This document shows positions 23,601 through 33,954 of a stretch of DNA of 64,000 nucleotides, piece by piece. This DNA is from Pratylenchus scribneri (lineage: Eukaryota > Nematoda > Chromadorea > Rhabditida > Pratylenchidae), in assembly GCA_030063045.1 (NCBI GenBank), contig JAQSEB010000023.1, forward strand, positions 186,001 through 250,000, written 5' to 3'. The notes under the pieces are model-generated. The model was not told where the DNA came from and ran no database searches. It was given only the letters and a program-made list of their open reading frames with translations. Position 1 is the first letter of the stretch. Every line of letters begins with the position of its first letter. The translations under genes were made by a program, and so were the position numbers.

Positions 23601-25632
23601 GTCTTCTACAAAAAGGCTTTAAAAAATTTATAAAATCCTTTTAAATAAAAAAGGTATATGACTTATTTGATTTTATAAATTAAATTTTTGAAAAAAAATC
23701 CACTTATTTTAATGATGTAAATTTTCAAAAAATAATAAAAGCCACTTTTTAGTGGGCATTTAGGGCTTTCGAATGGCATATCGCCTTCCTAAATTGGTTG
23801 CTTCCCTGTTGAGTTATGGCCAAAAGAATGGATAAATAACCATCAACTCACTTTCCCCCATATGCTCATTTGGTTCCTTTTTCACCATCAAAAGGCCGCC
23901 TGCCCCATTCATTTGGGTGCCTCGCTTCCTTTGCGGTGCCCTTCGATTCTTTTGACTTCCAGTTGGGTCTCTTTTTGGTTGCACATCTACAAAATATTCA
24001 ATTAATTATAAAATGATATCAAATCGACCAACCGGTTTCGCGCATTCCAGCGGCTTTGCATTTGTCCAAACGGCATGCCCGACAAGCGCATCGAACACTG
24101 ACATCCACATCACATTGTCCACCTTTTCGGCATATAAATGTCTGAAAATAATGTTCTAAAATTGGTATTTTTCTCTTCTCATTATTCCGTCGAGAACAAT
24201 TGGGTAAAGCCGATCGGGTATCTTGCTATTTTTCGACTATAACTCAGCAAGGCAACAACCAATTTAGGAAGGCAATATACCATTTTAAAGCTCAAAGTTC
24301 CCTTTATAAAGTTGCTTCAAAATATTTTTATACTTATTTTTATAAAAAAGTTATATTATATGTCTTTGATTGTAATAAAGAGGAATTTTTTGAACACATT
24401 TTCGGCTAAATATTTTAATTTCTAAAAAAATTAGAAATGTCACTTTTTAGAGTACTTTACTGGCTTTAGAATGGCATATCCCCTTTCCAAATTGATTGCT
24501 TTTTTATTGAACCTTGGCCAAAAGAATGGCCCAAGTCCTAATCGCTTATTTTTGCACCTGTTTGAATGTGACAGCCCTGCGGAAGAATGCATTGCAGCTT
24601 CGGCAGGAAATTGCTCCATAATGAAGGCCTTAAAAAACACATGAGATTAATAATTGACTGAATTAAAGTGGGAAGTTCCTCCAATAAAGTAGTGTCAATT
24701 TTGATGAAAATTTGCCTAATTTTAGTCCATAAGATGCCTTCACATAAACTGCAATTTTTATCTACTAATTGTGAATGCCTTGGAAATTATGGCCACGGAG
24801 ATAGGAATCATGGCCAAAGTACCGAAAAACAAGTTTTATGGCCATAATTTCTTAGGCGTGCGTATTTGAATGAAAACAATGGTTTATTTTAAGGTATTCT
24901 ATGGAAAAAATTGAAAAAAATAATTCCCTTTCTGAAGAGGAATAGAACCGTCAATGCCAAAAATTAAAGTCGGAGCTTACCACCCCTAAGCCACGGGCCC
25001 GACTCATCCCCCTCCTTCTCCTGTTAATTAGTAAATGTGAAAAGTGGACGAAAATGGAGACATAATTTTCAAATGGCCATAATTTCGGAGGCATTCATCT
25101 TTAACAGATAAAAATAGCCATTTAAGTGAAGGCATCCTATTGACTAAAAATAGGCAAAATTTCATCAAAAGTGGCCTTATTAAGATTAAGATACGACCTT
25201 CCCCTGTATTAAGGTAAGAAGGAGATACTGACCATCAGCTGGTGCATTGCAAATTGTGCAAAGGGCATTTGTGTAGTCGACACGGGACTTTTTGCCACTT
25301 TTTTGGTGGATTTGCCCTCCAGGGCTAAACATTTCGTGTTTTTGCCCTCCGGCGCTGAACATTTCCGGTTTTTGTCCTCCGGCGCTGAACATTTCCGGTT
25401 TCTGCCCTCCGGCGCTGAACATTTCCTCTTTTGGAGAGGATTGCTGAATATGATGGCCAAATTGTTGGGCCAATTGTTGTCCCAATTGTTGGCTCAACAT
25501 TGCTTGATGATATTGATTGCTTTGGATGAGGCCATGATGATGATGAAGATTGGTGTCGATGAAAAGGCCAAGGGGATTATGATGTGCGGAAATGCCCAAC
25601 ATATTTGTGTTGTTGTTTTGGTTGTTGTTCAT
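20616..25632 (-). CDS. Nuclear hormone receptor (nematode type)
   Basis: Ligand-regulated transcription factor. Ten exons, 5' to 3': 25632-25233, 24628-24558, 24141-24033, 23986-23852, 23431-23351, 23303-22942, 22619-22312, 21543-21428, 21380-21229, 20729-20616; 615 aa. The DNA-binding domain spans residues 125-193. Zinc finger 1 begins CTICNAPADG, then GAISCRSCNAFFRRAV, so the P-box is CRSCN. Finger 2 has Cys at 161, 167, 177 and 180, and the domain ends RLDKCKAAGM. The N-terminus is Asn/Gln/His-rich and holds four exact 10-residue repeats (MFSAGGQKPE) at 71-110. The hinge has a basic RRAPQRKRG patch and a VKKEP motif that could be sumoylated (inference), followed by a long Glu run. The ligand domain covers about 330-615: MMEPKDVEPLNKVELGGL, LRPTIDRIW, LLSEKTRQMM, RLYRHL, and a final FEFCNMSDYWYESYY. 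The intron at 21427-21381 has a GC donor. A specific orthologue cannot be named. Confidence 0.92.
20930..21175 (+). repeat. 23-bp minisatellite with palindromic TTTTCCGGAAA core
   Basis: In the last intron of the nuclear receptor gene. About ten units of TTTTCCGGAAAGATTTTAAT TAA. The same unit, in reverse orientation, makes up the array at 45.65-46.12 kb in the peroxidasin gene. Confidence 0.9.
21615..22270. mobile_element. Family B elements (one full copy plus a second degenerate arm pair)
   Basis: In the nuclear receptor intron between the exons at 22312 and 21543. A full copy spans about 21615-21935 (arm motifs ATCAAATTAAAGAGCAG and its complement CTGCTCTTTAATTAGAT). A degenerate second copy runs from 21970 to 22270. 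Confidence 0.7.
22690..22905 (+). mobile_element. Family D-related array, 25-bp variant unit
   Basis: In the nuclear receptor intron just beside the exon at 22942. Six units of CCAAAATTGGTTTTGAACCATTAAA type, then one GGTTTAAACTGTTTAATACCC, which is the family D unit. It looks as if only the left-flank motif of family D was amplified here. Confidence 0.65.
23530..23835. mobile_element. Family A palindromic element
   Basis: In a nuclear receptor intron. The right arm is clear: GGGCATTTAGGGCTTTCGAA TGGCATATCGCCTTCC, ending AGTTATGGCCAAAAGAATGG. The left arm is more diverged (AACTCAACGAGACAATGACA AATTCAGGAAAGCGATATGC). Confidence 0.7.
24235..24535. mobile_element. Family A palindromic element
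   Basis: In the nuclear receptor intron between zinc-finger exons 2 and 3. Left arm ATAACTCAGCAAGGCAACAA CCAATTTAGGAAGGCAATAT; right arm AATGGCATATCCCCTTTCCA ... CTTGGCCAAAAGAATGG. Confidence 0.7.
24690..25190. mobile_element. Family C inverted-repeat element with a tRNA-like centre
   Basis: In intron 1 of the nuclear receptor gene. The arms are AATTTGCCTAATTTTAGTCC ATAAGATGCCTTCAC at the left, and the complement GTGAAGGCATCCTATTGACT AAAAATAGGC at the right. On the minus strand the centre has a tRNA-type A box (TGGCTTAGGGG, 24983-24993), a near-consensus B box (GGTTCTATTCC, 24939-24949) and a run of seven T at about 24914-24920. Partial copies occur at 29.56 and 30.2 kb. Confidence 0.6.
25303..25422 (-). 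repeat. In-frame coding minisatellite, 4 x 30 bp
   Basis: Inside exon 1 of the nuclear receptor gene. Four head-to-tail 30-bp units encode MFSAGGQKPE, MFSAGGQKPE, MFSAGGQKHE and MFSPGGQIHQ. The period is a multiple of three, so copy-number change would keep the frame. Confidence 0.9.
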
Positions 25633-25679
25633 TGGCCAAAATTAAATAAAATAAAGGAATGGAGGAATTTGGAAAGAAG

Positions 25680-26580
25680 AAAATGCCAGTAGGAAATGGG
25701 CAAATGTCGCCGCAGGGGTAATTTCTATATGTATTTGTTAGCTTAAAATGGGAATTGTGAAGGGAATTCAAAGAAAGGAAATTTGGAACAAATAATAAAT
25801 TCTAAAAATGCCTAAAAAGGAAATATGGATATCGCCTCCGTGGGGTAACTTTGTAAAAGGAAGGTGGGAAGGCGTTGTTCCTTGGCCAAAATTTTGAATA
25901 GAATTCGGCAAAGAAAGGAATATAGAAATTGGGAATAAATAAAAATACCGGAGGTATTGTGGGCCAAGAAATCACCGCAGGGGATTTTGTTTATGAGTTT
26001 GCTTGGCTTAAAATGGAAAGGGGGCCGAAGAGGAAGGGAACAAACAAAAAAGAAAACGAAAATGCCGGGGGAATGTGGTCAATGTCACCGCGGGAGAGGA
26101 TATGGCCAAAAGGGAAGGCGGGAATGCCAACTAACATTCGAGAAAAAAAGGAGGCAAGGTGACTGGTGAGGGACAAAAGCACACGAAAAATGAAAAGGGG
26201 AAAGATGGGAACGGGGAAAAGAGAATGGAAAAAGGGGGAACGGGAATTGGATGAATGATGTTCCAAAATGAGTTGGCCTAGAAATCGCTTCGGGGGAAAT
26301 TTGTTTACGAGTATTGAGTATGCTTGGCTTAAAATGGAATGGGGGGCTGGAGGAAGAATGCAACAAAAAGCGAACGGAGAAAATGCCGAGGAATGTGGCC
26401 AATTTCGCCGCGGGGTTTATGGCCAAAAGGAAGGAGGTGGGAACAAAAAGAGAAGGAAAAAAGGAGGGAAGGGAAGGGACGAAAGCACACCGAAAAGTGA
26501 AAGGGAAACCCGGGAATAGGATGGAAAAGGAGGGCAACGGGAATTGGATGAATGATGTTCCAAAAATGAGTGAGTGTGCC
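25680..26580 (+). repeat. Decayed ~300-bp tandem duplication, three copies
   Basis: Blocks sharing GCTTGGCTTAAAATGG, then GxGGCCAATxTCxCCGCGGG and GGGAATTGGATGAATGATGT TCCAAAA, recur around 25.7, 25.95-26.27 and 26.27-26.57 kb. The last two are about 300 bp apart. The plus strand is strongly G/A-rich. The long minus-strand frame at 26085-26825 is a product of this skew and duplication. Confidence 0.65.
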
Positions 26581-26814
26581 ACCGTTTGGAGAAGGCCAGG
26601 GACCAAATAACAAACGGAGAGAAGGGAAGGAAGGGGGAGGCCAAAATGCAATGTCAAGCAAAAAAAAAGAAAAGGGTGTGGGAAGAAGGGAGAATTGGGA
26701 GGCGAGCGGCTGTCACAAGCGAATTTTGCTGCCAGCCCCTGCTGACACTGCTGACAGCCGAAGGCCACCTTATGAATGAAAGAATGGGCAGAGTAGCTCC
26801 AAAAGGGCCAACAA

Positions 26815-27700
26815 TTCCCATTCAAAGGGTCGACTCGTTCAGCCTATTCTCTCTGCCTGCCAGCGTTTCGAGATTCAAGGTGGCCAAAAGGGGGAAATGG
26901 CCTGGCATCATGGGTCGCTCCCTCGTCTTTCCAAACCTTTTTTGGCCATTGTGACCAGAAAAGAAAAGGAAAAAGAATAGAATTGAGAAAGAACGAGCCT
27001 TTCGAGATTCTAGGCTCCTATAAAGACCAAATCGGCTGGCAGCAAACACTCCAATCCCTTTCCAATTCTGCCTATTCCCACACCCCCCCTTTTTTGGTCA
27101 ACATTATTCCCCATTCATTCAAAGGGTCGACGCGTTCGGCCTATTCTCTCGGCTGCCAGCAGAGCGTTCAAGGTGGCAAAAAGGCCATCTGCTGGCAACA
27201 AGCAATCAGCTCGCCTCTTGCCTTCCCCTATTCTGCCTATTTTTTTCCCTTTTTGGCAATAATGGGAAAGCAACATTCAAAAGAGGGAGAGTAAATAGTA
27301 TAAAGAACAATAGGACAGAGTGTTAGGAGATTCTGGGCACCTAGAAAGACCAAATTGACTGGCAGCAAGCAGTTCGCTCTTTTTTGTCTCCTTTTCTCTC
27401 TTTTTGGCTGAACATTTTTCATTCAAAAAGTTGCCGCGTTCGCCTATTCTCTCATCAGTTTGCCAGCGTGTTTCGAGATTCTAAGCCACTAGAAAGACCA
27501 AATCGGTTGGCAGCAAAGTAGTCCGCCTTTCTTACCTACTTTCTACCCTTTTAGGCCATTGTTAGGGATGCAACACAGTAAAGAAAGAGACATGGAATAT
27601 GGAAGGAAGGAATTCCATATTAGTTTTGGGTCTCGGCTTTGGAGAAGATCAATCGGCTGGCAGCAAACACATTTTTCGTTCGCCTCGCATTTTCCCTTCT
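26815..27700 (+). repeat. Decayed ~300-bp tandem repeat, three to four copies
   Basis: The block CATTCAAAGGGTCGACxCGT TCxGCCTATTCTCTC followed by TGCCAGC and TTCGAGATTC occurs at about 26818, 27116 and 27419 (spacing 298 and 303 bp). A companion motif AGACCAAATCGGCTGGCAGC AAA follows at 27024, 27345, 27494 and 27647. Confidence 0.7.
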
Positions 27701-28249
27701 GTTTTTCTGCCTACTTTTCTCCTATTTATGGCCTAGTATTCTCCTAACCTAATTCCCCTTTTTGGCTTTCCTAGCCTATATTTCCCCTTTTTAGCCATTG
27801 TTTATAGAAAGGAAATGGAGTAGGATGCAACAGTCATCAAAGAAAAGAGAAACGAAAAATGAAGAAAGGGGAAGGCCAAAATTGAGGTTGCCTTTTACTT
27901 ATTCTCGAGTCATGGGTCTCGGCTTTGGCCAGCCAGAGTCCATTTTTCTATTTCCATTCAATTTTCTCCCTTCCGTGGTTCTTTGTGTTTTGGAATTTGG
28001 ATGCGGGAAAAAAGGAAGGAAAAAATGCAAAAAATGGAACACAGAAAAGGAAAAGTGGGCTTGTACAAAATTGTTGAGCGGACGCGGTTAATGGTGGGAA
28101 TGTGCCAAACTTATTAAATGGATTTGAGTGAAAAAATTATAAATAATATGAAGAAAATTAGTAGGTATGCGAAAATAATATTTAATAAAAATGCCAATTG
28201 AATTGAATGCAGAATAAATGTGATAGGGGGACAATTTAATATCTTTTCC

Positions 28250-28570
28250 ATTCCTTTGGCCATAGCTCAATGAGGCATTGCCCAATCATGGAAGGCGATA
28301 CACCATTTTAAAGCATAAAGTGTCCCCTAAAATGTGGCCGATTTAAATTTAAATGATATCTAATTTTAAAAAATTTGCATGCTTTGAATTTAATAATAAA
28401 CCCAAATTTATAATTGATTGAGGAAAAGCCATTTATTTTACAAATATATTTAAAATTTCAAAAAATGAGTTAAGCTACTTTTTAGAGGACATTTAGGGCT
28501 TTCAAATGGCATATTGCCTTCCCGAATTTGTTGCTTCCTTGTCGAGCTATGGCCAAAAGAATGGCATAGC
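28250..28570. mobile_element. Family A palindromic element
   Basis: A good full copy in the intergenic spacer. Left arm CCTTTGGCCATAGCTCAATG ... CATGGAAGGCGATACACCAT; right arm AGAGGACATTTAGGGCTTTC ... GAGCTATGGCCAAAAGAATG. Confidence 0.8.
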
Positions 28571-29044
28571 CCAGATACAAAATAATCAGATTTCGCGATA
28601 AATGATCCCAAAATTATATTGAAGAAAGGAAATTGAATTGAAAATAGATTTTATTTTTGGTTGATTAAGAATTAGCCACAATTGGTCACAACCGCGGAGC
28701 CAGTTGTTTAATTAAAAATGATGCAAAAAAGTAAAATGGAGGGAAAATGATAGATCGATTGGAATCGGAAGGGAACAAATAGGTAAAATATTCTATTTGA
28801 TTTTATTTATTTTTTGCTTTTGAAGTTTGGACTTCGAGAGAATTTTTTTGCCTTCAAAAAGAAGAAAGGAAGAAAAGTGGCAGAAAATGAAAAGGAATAC
28901 ATACACTAAATAAAAGTTGGGAATAAATAAAGGAGAAGGCAAATGGGAAGAAAGAAAGGCCTTGGGTTTTACCCAGGGTCGCGGCTGGCGTCACACTACA
29001 AGGGTTTAGGCAGGAGAGGGAAGGAGGCTGGCAGGTGGCAGCAG

Positions 29045-29355
29045 ATCAACAAAGGAGGGGGAGGGGGAAGATGATTTTGAATGGGAAGAATTTCATAGTG
29101 ATTTTAAGGCAACGAACGCCGAAAACGAATAGAGGAGCCAAGTGAATGGATGGATGGAGGGCTTAAAGTGGGAATGGTTAGGCTCTGGCAAATCACCCAA
29201 AGGGGGAGGATGATTTTGGAGGAGCATAGGAATTTCCTAGTCATTTAAAGCGTGAGAAAGCAACGAAAACGAACGTCGAATGACTGAATTGGATGAAGCG
29301 AAAATAGCGAAATGGGAAAATGGATGGAAGGCTTTTAAAGTGATGAGGGTTAAAT
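29045..29355 (+). repeat. Two diverged ~160-bp tandem copies, purine-rich
   Basis: Copy 1 (about 29045-29190) and copy 2 (about 29195-29350) share GGGGGAxGATGATTTTGxAx, TCxTAGTxATTTxAAG, AACGAAxxCGAAxAC and ATGGATGGAxGGCTT in the same order. Confidence 0.65.
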
Positions 29356-29564
29356 TGGTGATTGTTTGCTTAAGTGAAGGACAATTTCAATTAAGAAGGA
29401 ATTTGGGCAGAGTAAAAACAGCAGAGGGAAATAATGTTGGCCTTTGGCTCTTTCACTAACAATTTTGTGGCCAATTGAGATTTAATCTTATTTTAGAAAA
29501 AATATTCCCTTGATTAAAAATATAGGAATATTTAAATTGCCAAAAAATACTTCATTTGATTTAT

Positions 29565-29795
29565 ATGTTGAATGTCAAAAATTAAAGTCGGGGGCAAGCT
29601 ACCCCTATGCCACGGGGCCCGGCTATTTATTTATTCAGATAAAATCGTTGCTTATATTTATGAAAGAAGGCAAATTTCCAATTGTCATAATTTCCAAGGC
29701 CTACATATTTATTGGATAAAAATAGCTTTTTAGTTGAAGGCATACTATGGACTAAAAATAGGCAAAGTTTCAACAAAAGTGGCCATAATAAGAAG
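29565..29795. mobile_element. Family C element, right half
   Basis: Matches the centre (CAAAAATTAAAGTCGG, CCCCTATGCCACGGGGCCCG) and right arm (GATAAAAATAGCTTTTTAGT TGAAGGCATACTATGGAC) of the 24.7-kb element. The A-box-like motif is kept on the minus strand (29602-29612); the B box is not. Confidence 0.6.
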
Positions 29796-29939
29796 TGAGA
29801 AAACCTTCCATTGTAAGAAGAAAATTTGGCATTTTTCTTTTGACCCTTTCTTGTGTTTATTCCAATTGTGGACAATTGAATTTGGCAGCACATTTTCTTC
29901 GGTACATTCCTTTGCCTTTTTGCGGATTTTGCCTTTCAG

Positions 29940-30570
29940 TGGGCAGAAAAGTTGCAAAAATGGAATTATAAGTGGGAAAAGGAAGGAAGGAATGAAGGAT
30001 TAGATGATGGGATAGAGGGGAAGAGGAAGGATATAATTCTGTTAAATTGCCATTTCTGCTGCTAATTCTTTGTCCCCCCTCTAATTTATTCCCCTTCATT
30101 TCTTACTGCCAGCTTCCCCCGTTTCTTCATTTGGGTGCATCTTCAAATAAGGGCCACATCTTATTTGTGTATTCGGCCATCTGAAGGGGGGAATCTTACC
30201 TTAAAAGGTGGCCATTTTTGGTGAAATTTTGCCTAATTATAGTCCAGAATATGCCTTCACTTAAATCATTATTTTTATCTGTTGATGGCGCTCACATCGT
30301 AGTTGACCAAAACATTTGTTTTTGTCATCAAAAATGTTAGAAAAATTGGGAAAAGGAAGAGAAGGGATTAAATGGGAGAATTAGCAGATTGAATGGGGTA
30401 GAGGGAGAAGGAAGTTGAAGGGATATTTCCGTTCAAGGTTGGCAATTTTGCTACTTATTCTATTCTCCCTTTTAATTTATTCCCTTCAATTCCCTCCTCC
30501 TCGTTATTGCCACCTTTATTATTGCCAGCTTCTTCCATTTGTTTCATTTGGATACATTTTCATTTTTTGT
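29940..30570 (+). repeat. Two diverged copies of a ~200-bp segment, ~400 bp apart
   Basis: Segments at about 29945-30150 and 30345-30565 share GGGAAAAGGAAG, GATAGAGGGxxAxGGAAG, CTCCxTxTAATTTATTCCC, TTATTGCCAGCTTC and TTCATTTGGxTxCAT in order. A family C arm (about 30205-30295) lies between them. Confidence 0.6.
30205..30295 (+). mobile_element. Family C element, left arm only
   Basis: GTGAAATTTTGCCTAATTAT AGTCCAGAATATGCCTTCAC followed by TTTTTATCTGTTGATGG, matching the left arm of the element at 24.7 kb. Confidence 0.6.
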
Positions 30571-30909
30571 TTGCCTGACGTCCATTTTTGGTGCGCGTGA
30601 GAATCGAGGAGGGAAAAAAGGAAGGAAATGAGTGGCATTAGCCATCCTCCTTTGGCACTTTCCCAATGGCATTGGAACACAAACACAACGATGGTTTAAA
30701 GGGGAAATAGAAGAGGAAGAGGAGGCTCATTTTCCATTCATTCCGTGAAATTGAAAATGGAACACCGGAAAAAGTGTCCCCGAGGAGAGTGAGGCGGTGG
30801 CCACCGACTAAAATCTAAAGCATAGGATGAAAAATTAAATACTATAAACCAAAGCAGAGAAATTGGAAGGAATAAAAGTGGCGAGCGGAATATAGGGATG
30901 ACGAGTGGC

Positions 30910-31930
30910 CATGGCGGTTTTTTGGGCATAACTCGGCAAGGAAGCATCCAATTCAGGAAGAAAATATACCATTTAAAATTACTAAATCTCCCCTAAAAAG
31001 TGGCTAAAGAATTAAAAAATTAAATAGAAATTAAAGCAGAGAAATGGGCGGGAGGAAAGAGGGAGAGGGGTAATGGGAGTATGAGTTGTTGCGCAAGTTT
31101 CTTTTGGCCATTACTCAACAAGAAAGCAACCAATTTTGGAAGGCGATATGCCATTTGAAAGCCCTAAATGTCCTCTAAAAAGTAGCTATAGAATGAAAAA
31201 GAAAACCAGATCAGAATAAAGGGAAAGAGGAAAGTGGCAATCTTGTTATTGGGGTGTTATGTAAGCTTATTTTGGTCGCATCTCAATGAGAAATAACAAA
31301 TTTTATAAAGCGATAAGCCTTTTTAAAGTACTATATCTTCTCTAAAAGGTGGCTAAAGAATTAGAAAACAAAATGGAAACTAAAGCAGATAAATGAAATT
31401 GAGGAAAATGGCGATGTGGGGGATGGAAATTGTGCAACATAGACGTCCAAGTTTTTTGGCCATAGCTCTATAAGGAAGCATTCAATTCAGAAGTAAATAT
31501 ATCAAATGAAAGCTATTACGTTCTAAAAAGTGGCGTAAATATTTTTGGAAAATTTAATCAAATTGTAGAAATAAGAGGCTTTTCCTAACTCGATCAGAAA
31601 ATTAGAGTGTATCATATTTTAAATAAAGATAACCTTTTTAAAAGGGAGAATTTAATAAATGTTTTGAAGACATTTTGTAAAGGAAACCTTGGACTTTCGA
31701 AATATATATAGCCTTCATAAATTAATAATTGCCTTGTTGAGCAATGTCCCAAAATAATCTGCTGGCGCAGTTTCATATAGTCGATATAGAATTTGAGATT
31801 GGTGGAAAGAAGAGAATGGCTTTAAAAAATGAAATTCTTTAAAAGTTTGTAAGTAATTTTGTAAAAGCTCTCGAATGGTTTATTGCCTTCCGAAATTGGT
31901 CATTGCCTTCTTGAATTATATGGTCAAAAA
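30910..31930. mobile_element. Cluster of single arms of family A plus one degenerate full copy
   Basis: Left arms (GGCCATAACTCAACAAGGAAGC-type, then CCTCTAAAAAGTGGCT) occur alone at about 30915-31010, 31095-31190 and 31265-31355. A degenerate full copy spans 31450-31755, and a lone right arm lies at 31865-31930. The A/G-rich sequence between arms is similar each time (GGGAxxGAGGAxAxTGGC), so arm plus spacer may have been duplicated together. Confidence 0.65.
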
Positions 31931-32524
31931 CTATTGTATATACTGTTTTCTATGGCAGAAAGAATTGGGCGGAAGGAAAAGGGGGATTGGCCATTTTTGT
32001 TTTAATTTTTTGATCAACCATCAACAAAAATGTTTTGTTTGTTTTCAAACGATTCATTTGCGACCTTTTTGCTTTTTTTTTGCTAGAACTGAAAATTTAA
32101 TCGGCTTTTTGTGATGGCTCCGTTTTTGCGAAGAATGAAAGGTCAGAAGACGAAAAGATTAGAAAATACAAAAATGAATGATGAATAAAATAAAAATGAA
32201 ATGATAAAAAAAAATTTTGGAGCGGAATTGTTTAGGGAAGGGATTGGCCAAAAGAATGAATGAAAGGCATTTTGGACAATATTTAATATTTGTTTGTTGA
32301 TAAGAAAAATGAATTCATAAATTGTAAAATGGAGTGGAATGACTAGAAGGGTGGAAGCTAGGGAGGGGGGAACAATGGGTGGAAGGGGACCGGACATATA
32401 ATAAATTCAAATAAAATTGAGTGAAATTAAAGGATGAAATTGAAGAATGGAATTTGAAATTAAAATTTGTGTTTTGATGAATGAGAAAGGGGGTTGGCTG
32501 GGGAGAAACAAGATTTTTCTGGTC

Positions 32525-32845
32525 TGGTCCATTCTTTTGGCCATATCTCAACAAGGAAGCAACCAATTTTGGAAGGCAATATGCCATTTTAAAGCGCTAA
32601 ATGTCCTCTAAAAAGTGTTTTAAACATTTTTCTGAAAATTTAAAACAAATTCTAAAATAAGTGACTTTCCTTCAAAAAGGTAGATTTATTAGATTCAAAT
32701 TTAATTCAAAGATTTGTACATTTAGAATTGAATTTCATAAAATTTTAAATTGCCACTTTATAGAGGAAACTTTGAACTTTCAAATGACATATTGCCTTCT
32801 CAGATTGGTTATTGCCTCGCAGAGCTATACACAAAAGCTAATAAA
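32525..32845. mobile_element. Family A palindromic element
   Basis: Left arm CATTCTTTTGGCCATATCTC AACAAGGAAGCAACCAATTT is close to the family consensus; the right arm ends CAGAGCTATACACAAAAGC. A lone right arm follows at 32945-33015. Confidence 0.75.
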
Positions 32846-33424
32846 TAAGCAAGTTAAGTCAAGGAGAAACAATGGAAAGGGGAAGGTGGAAAAGGGCCGT
32901 ACATGAAAAGGCAATCAAAAATAGAGGTATATAATTAAAAATGGCCTAAAATTATAGAGGATACTTTGAACTTTCGAATGAGATTTTGCCTTCCCAGATT
33001 GGTTGTTTTCTTGATGATTTGTGAATTATTATTAGAAAACAAAGGCCCAGATAAAAAGGCCAGAGGGAACAATGGGTGATGGGGGAACATAGGCCGGACA
33101 TAAAAAAAGAAATCAAAAATTAAGTGAAATTTAAAATTTGTGTTTTGTTTGCTGAGAATTTTTTTAATGGGAAAAATTCAAGTCAAATTCTCTCAAGCGG
33201 GAAATGTGCCACGCCCTACAAATTCATCAAGAGCAAAAAATAATTTATTAGGCCAAATAACTTGGCCATAACGAAATTTTATGACAAACTTTAGTTTGGG
33301 CTTAAATTTAGGCTTTAAAGCTAGGCTTCAGGGATTGATAAAAATCTTTTAAAGAAGTCTGATTTTGCCAGTTTTTTTGTCCATAAAAAAGCAGATGGCA
33401 CGAAATTTTTATTTAAATTTTTTT

Positions 33425-33665
33425 TCTGTGTATTTTGAGTCAATTTCCCCACCAAAAATTTGTGTCCATTTGGCCAACAATTCAAAACAGAATAAAATTG
33501 AAATAGTCCTTGGTTGTTTTTGTACTTAAAAATATCAATTTTTCGAAGCAAAAATTATTCTAATTTAATTTCCTTTTTTTTTGTAATTATTCATAATGAA
33601 AAATGAGTCAATTTTCCCCAATTTCAATTTGCGTCCATTTGGCCAATTCAAAAAAGGAACATAAT
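33425..33665 (+). repeat. Short local duplication (TGAGTCAATTTTCCCC block)
   Basis: TGAGTCAATTTCCCC...TTTGTGTCCATTTGGCCAA...AATTCAAAA occurs at 33438 and, with small changes, at 33605. About 60 bp is duplicated, roughly 167 bp apart. Confidence 0.65.
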
Positions 33666-33954
33666 GGAAAATTGTAGCACAAAAATGTGGAGTGAAATTT
33701 CATGCCAATTCCTCCCTTCATTTCGATGTTCTTTCCGTTCCAAAATGGCATCGCCAAAAATGGGTGGGGGCCAATGCCAATGCCCCGAAATGAAGGCGTG
33801 CAAAAAGCATCCATGGCAACAAACAAAAAATAATGTAAATAATATAAACCAAACTCCATTTAGGACACCATTTAGGAGGAAAGGAAAGAAGGAGTACACG
33901 GCAAATGGCAATGCTTTTGGCGTATTGGAAGGAATATATAATGCCGAATGCCAA

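Noticed and set aside
24939..25010. Functional tRNA gene on the minus strand
   Set aside because: A and B boxes are present, but the T stem and acceptor stem do not pair and no sensible anticodon arm forms; kept only as a tRNA-like remnant.
26085..26825. A 246-codon minus-strand frame
   Set aside because: Low-complexity Phe/Pro/Ser peptide opposite purine-rich DNA, with the same peptide segment repeated because the DNA is a decayed tandem duplication; no motif and no splice context.
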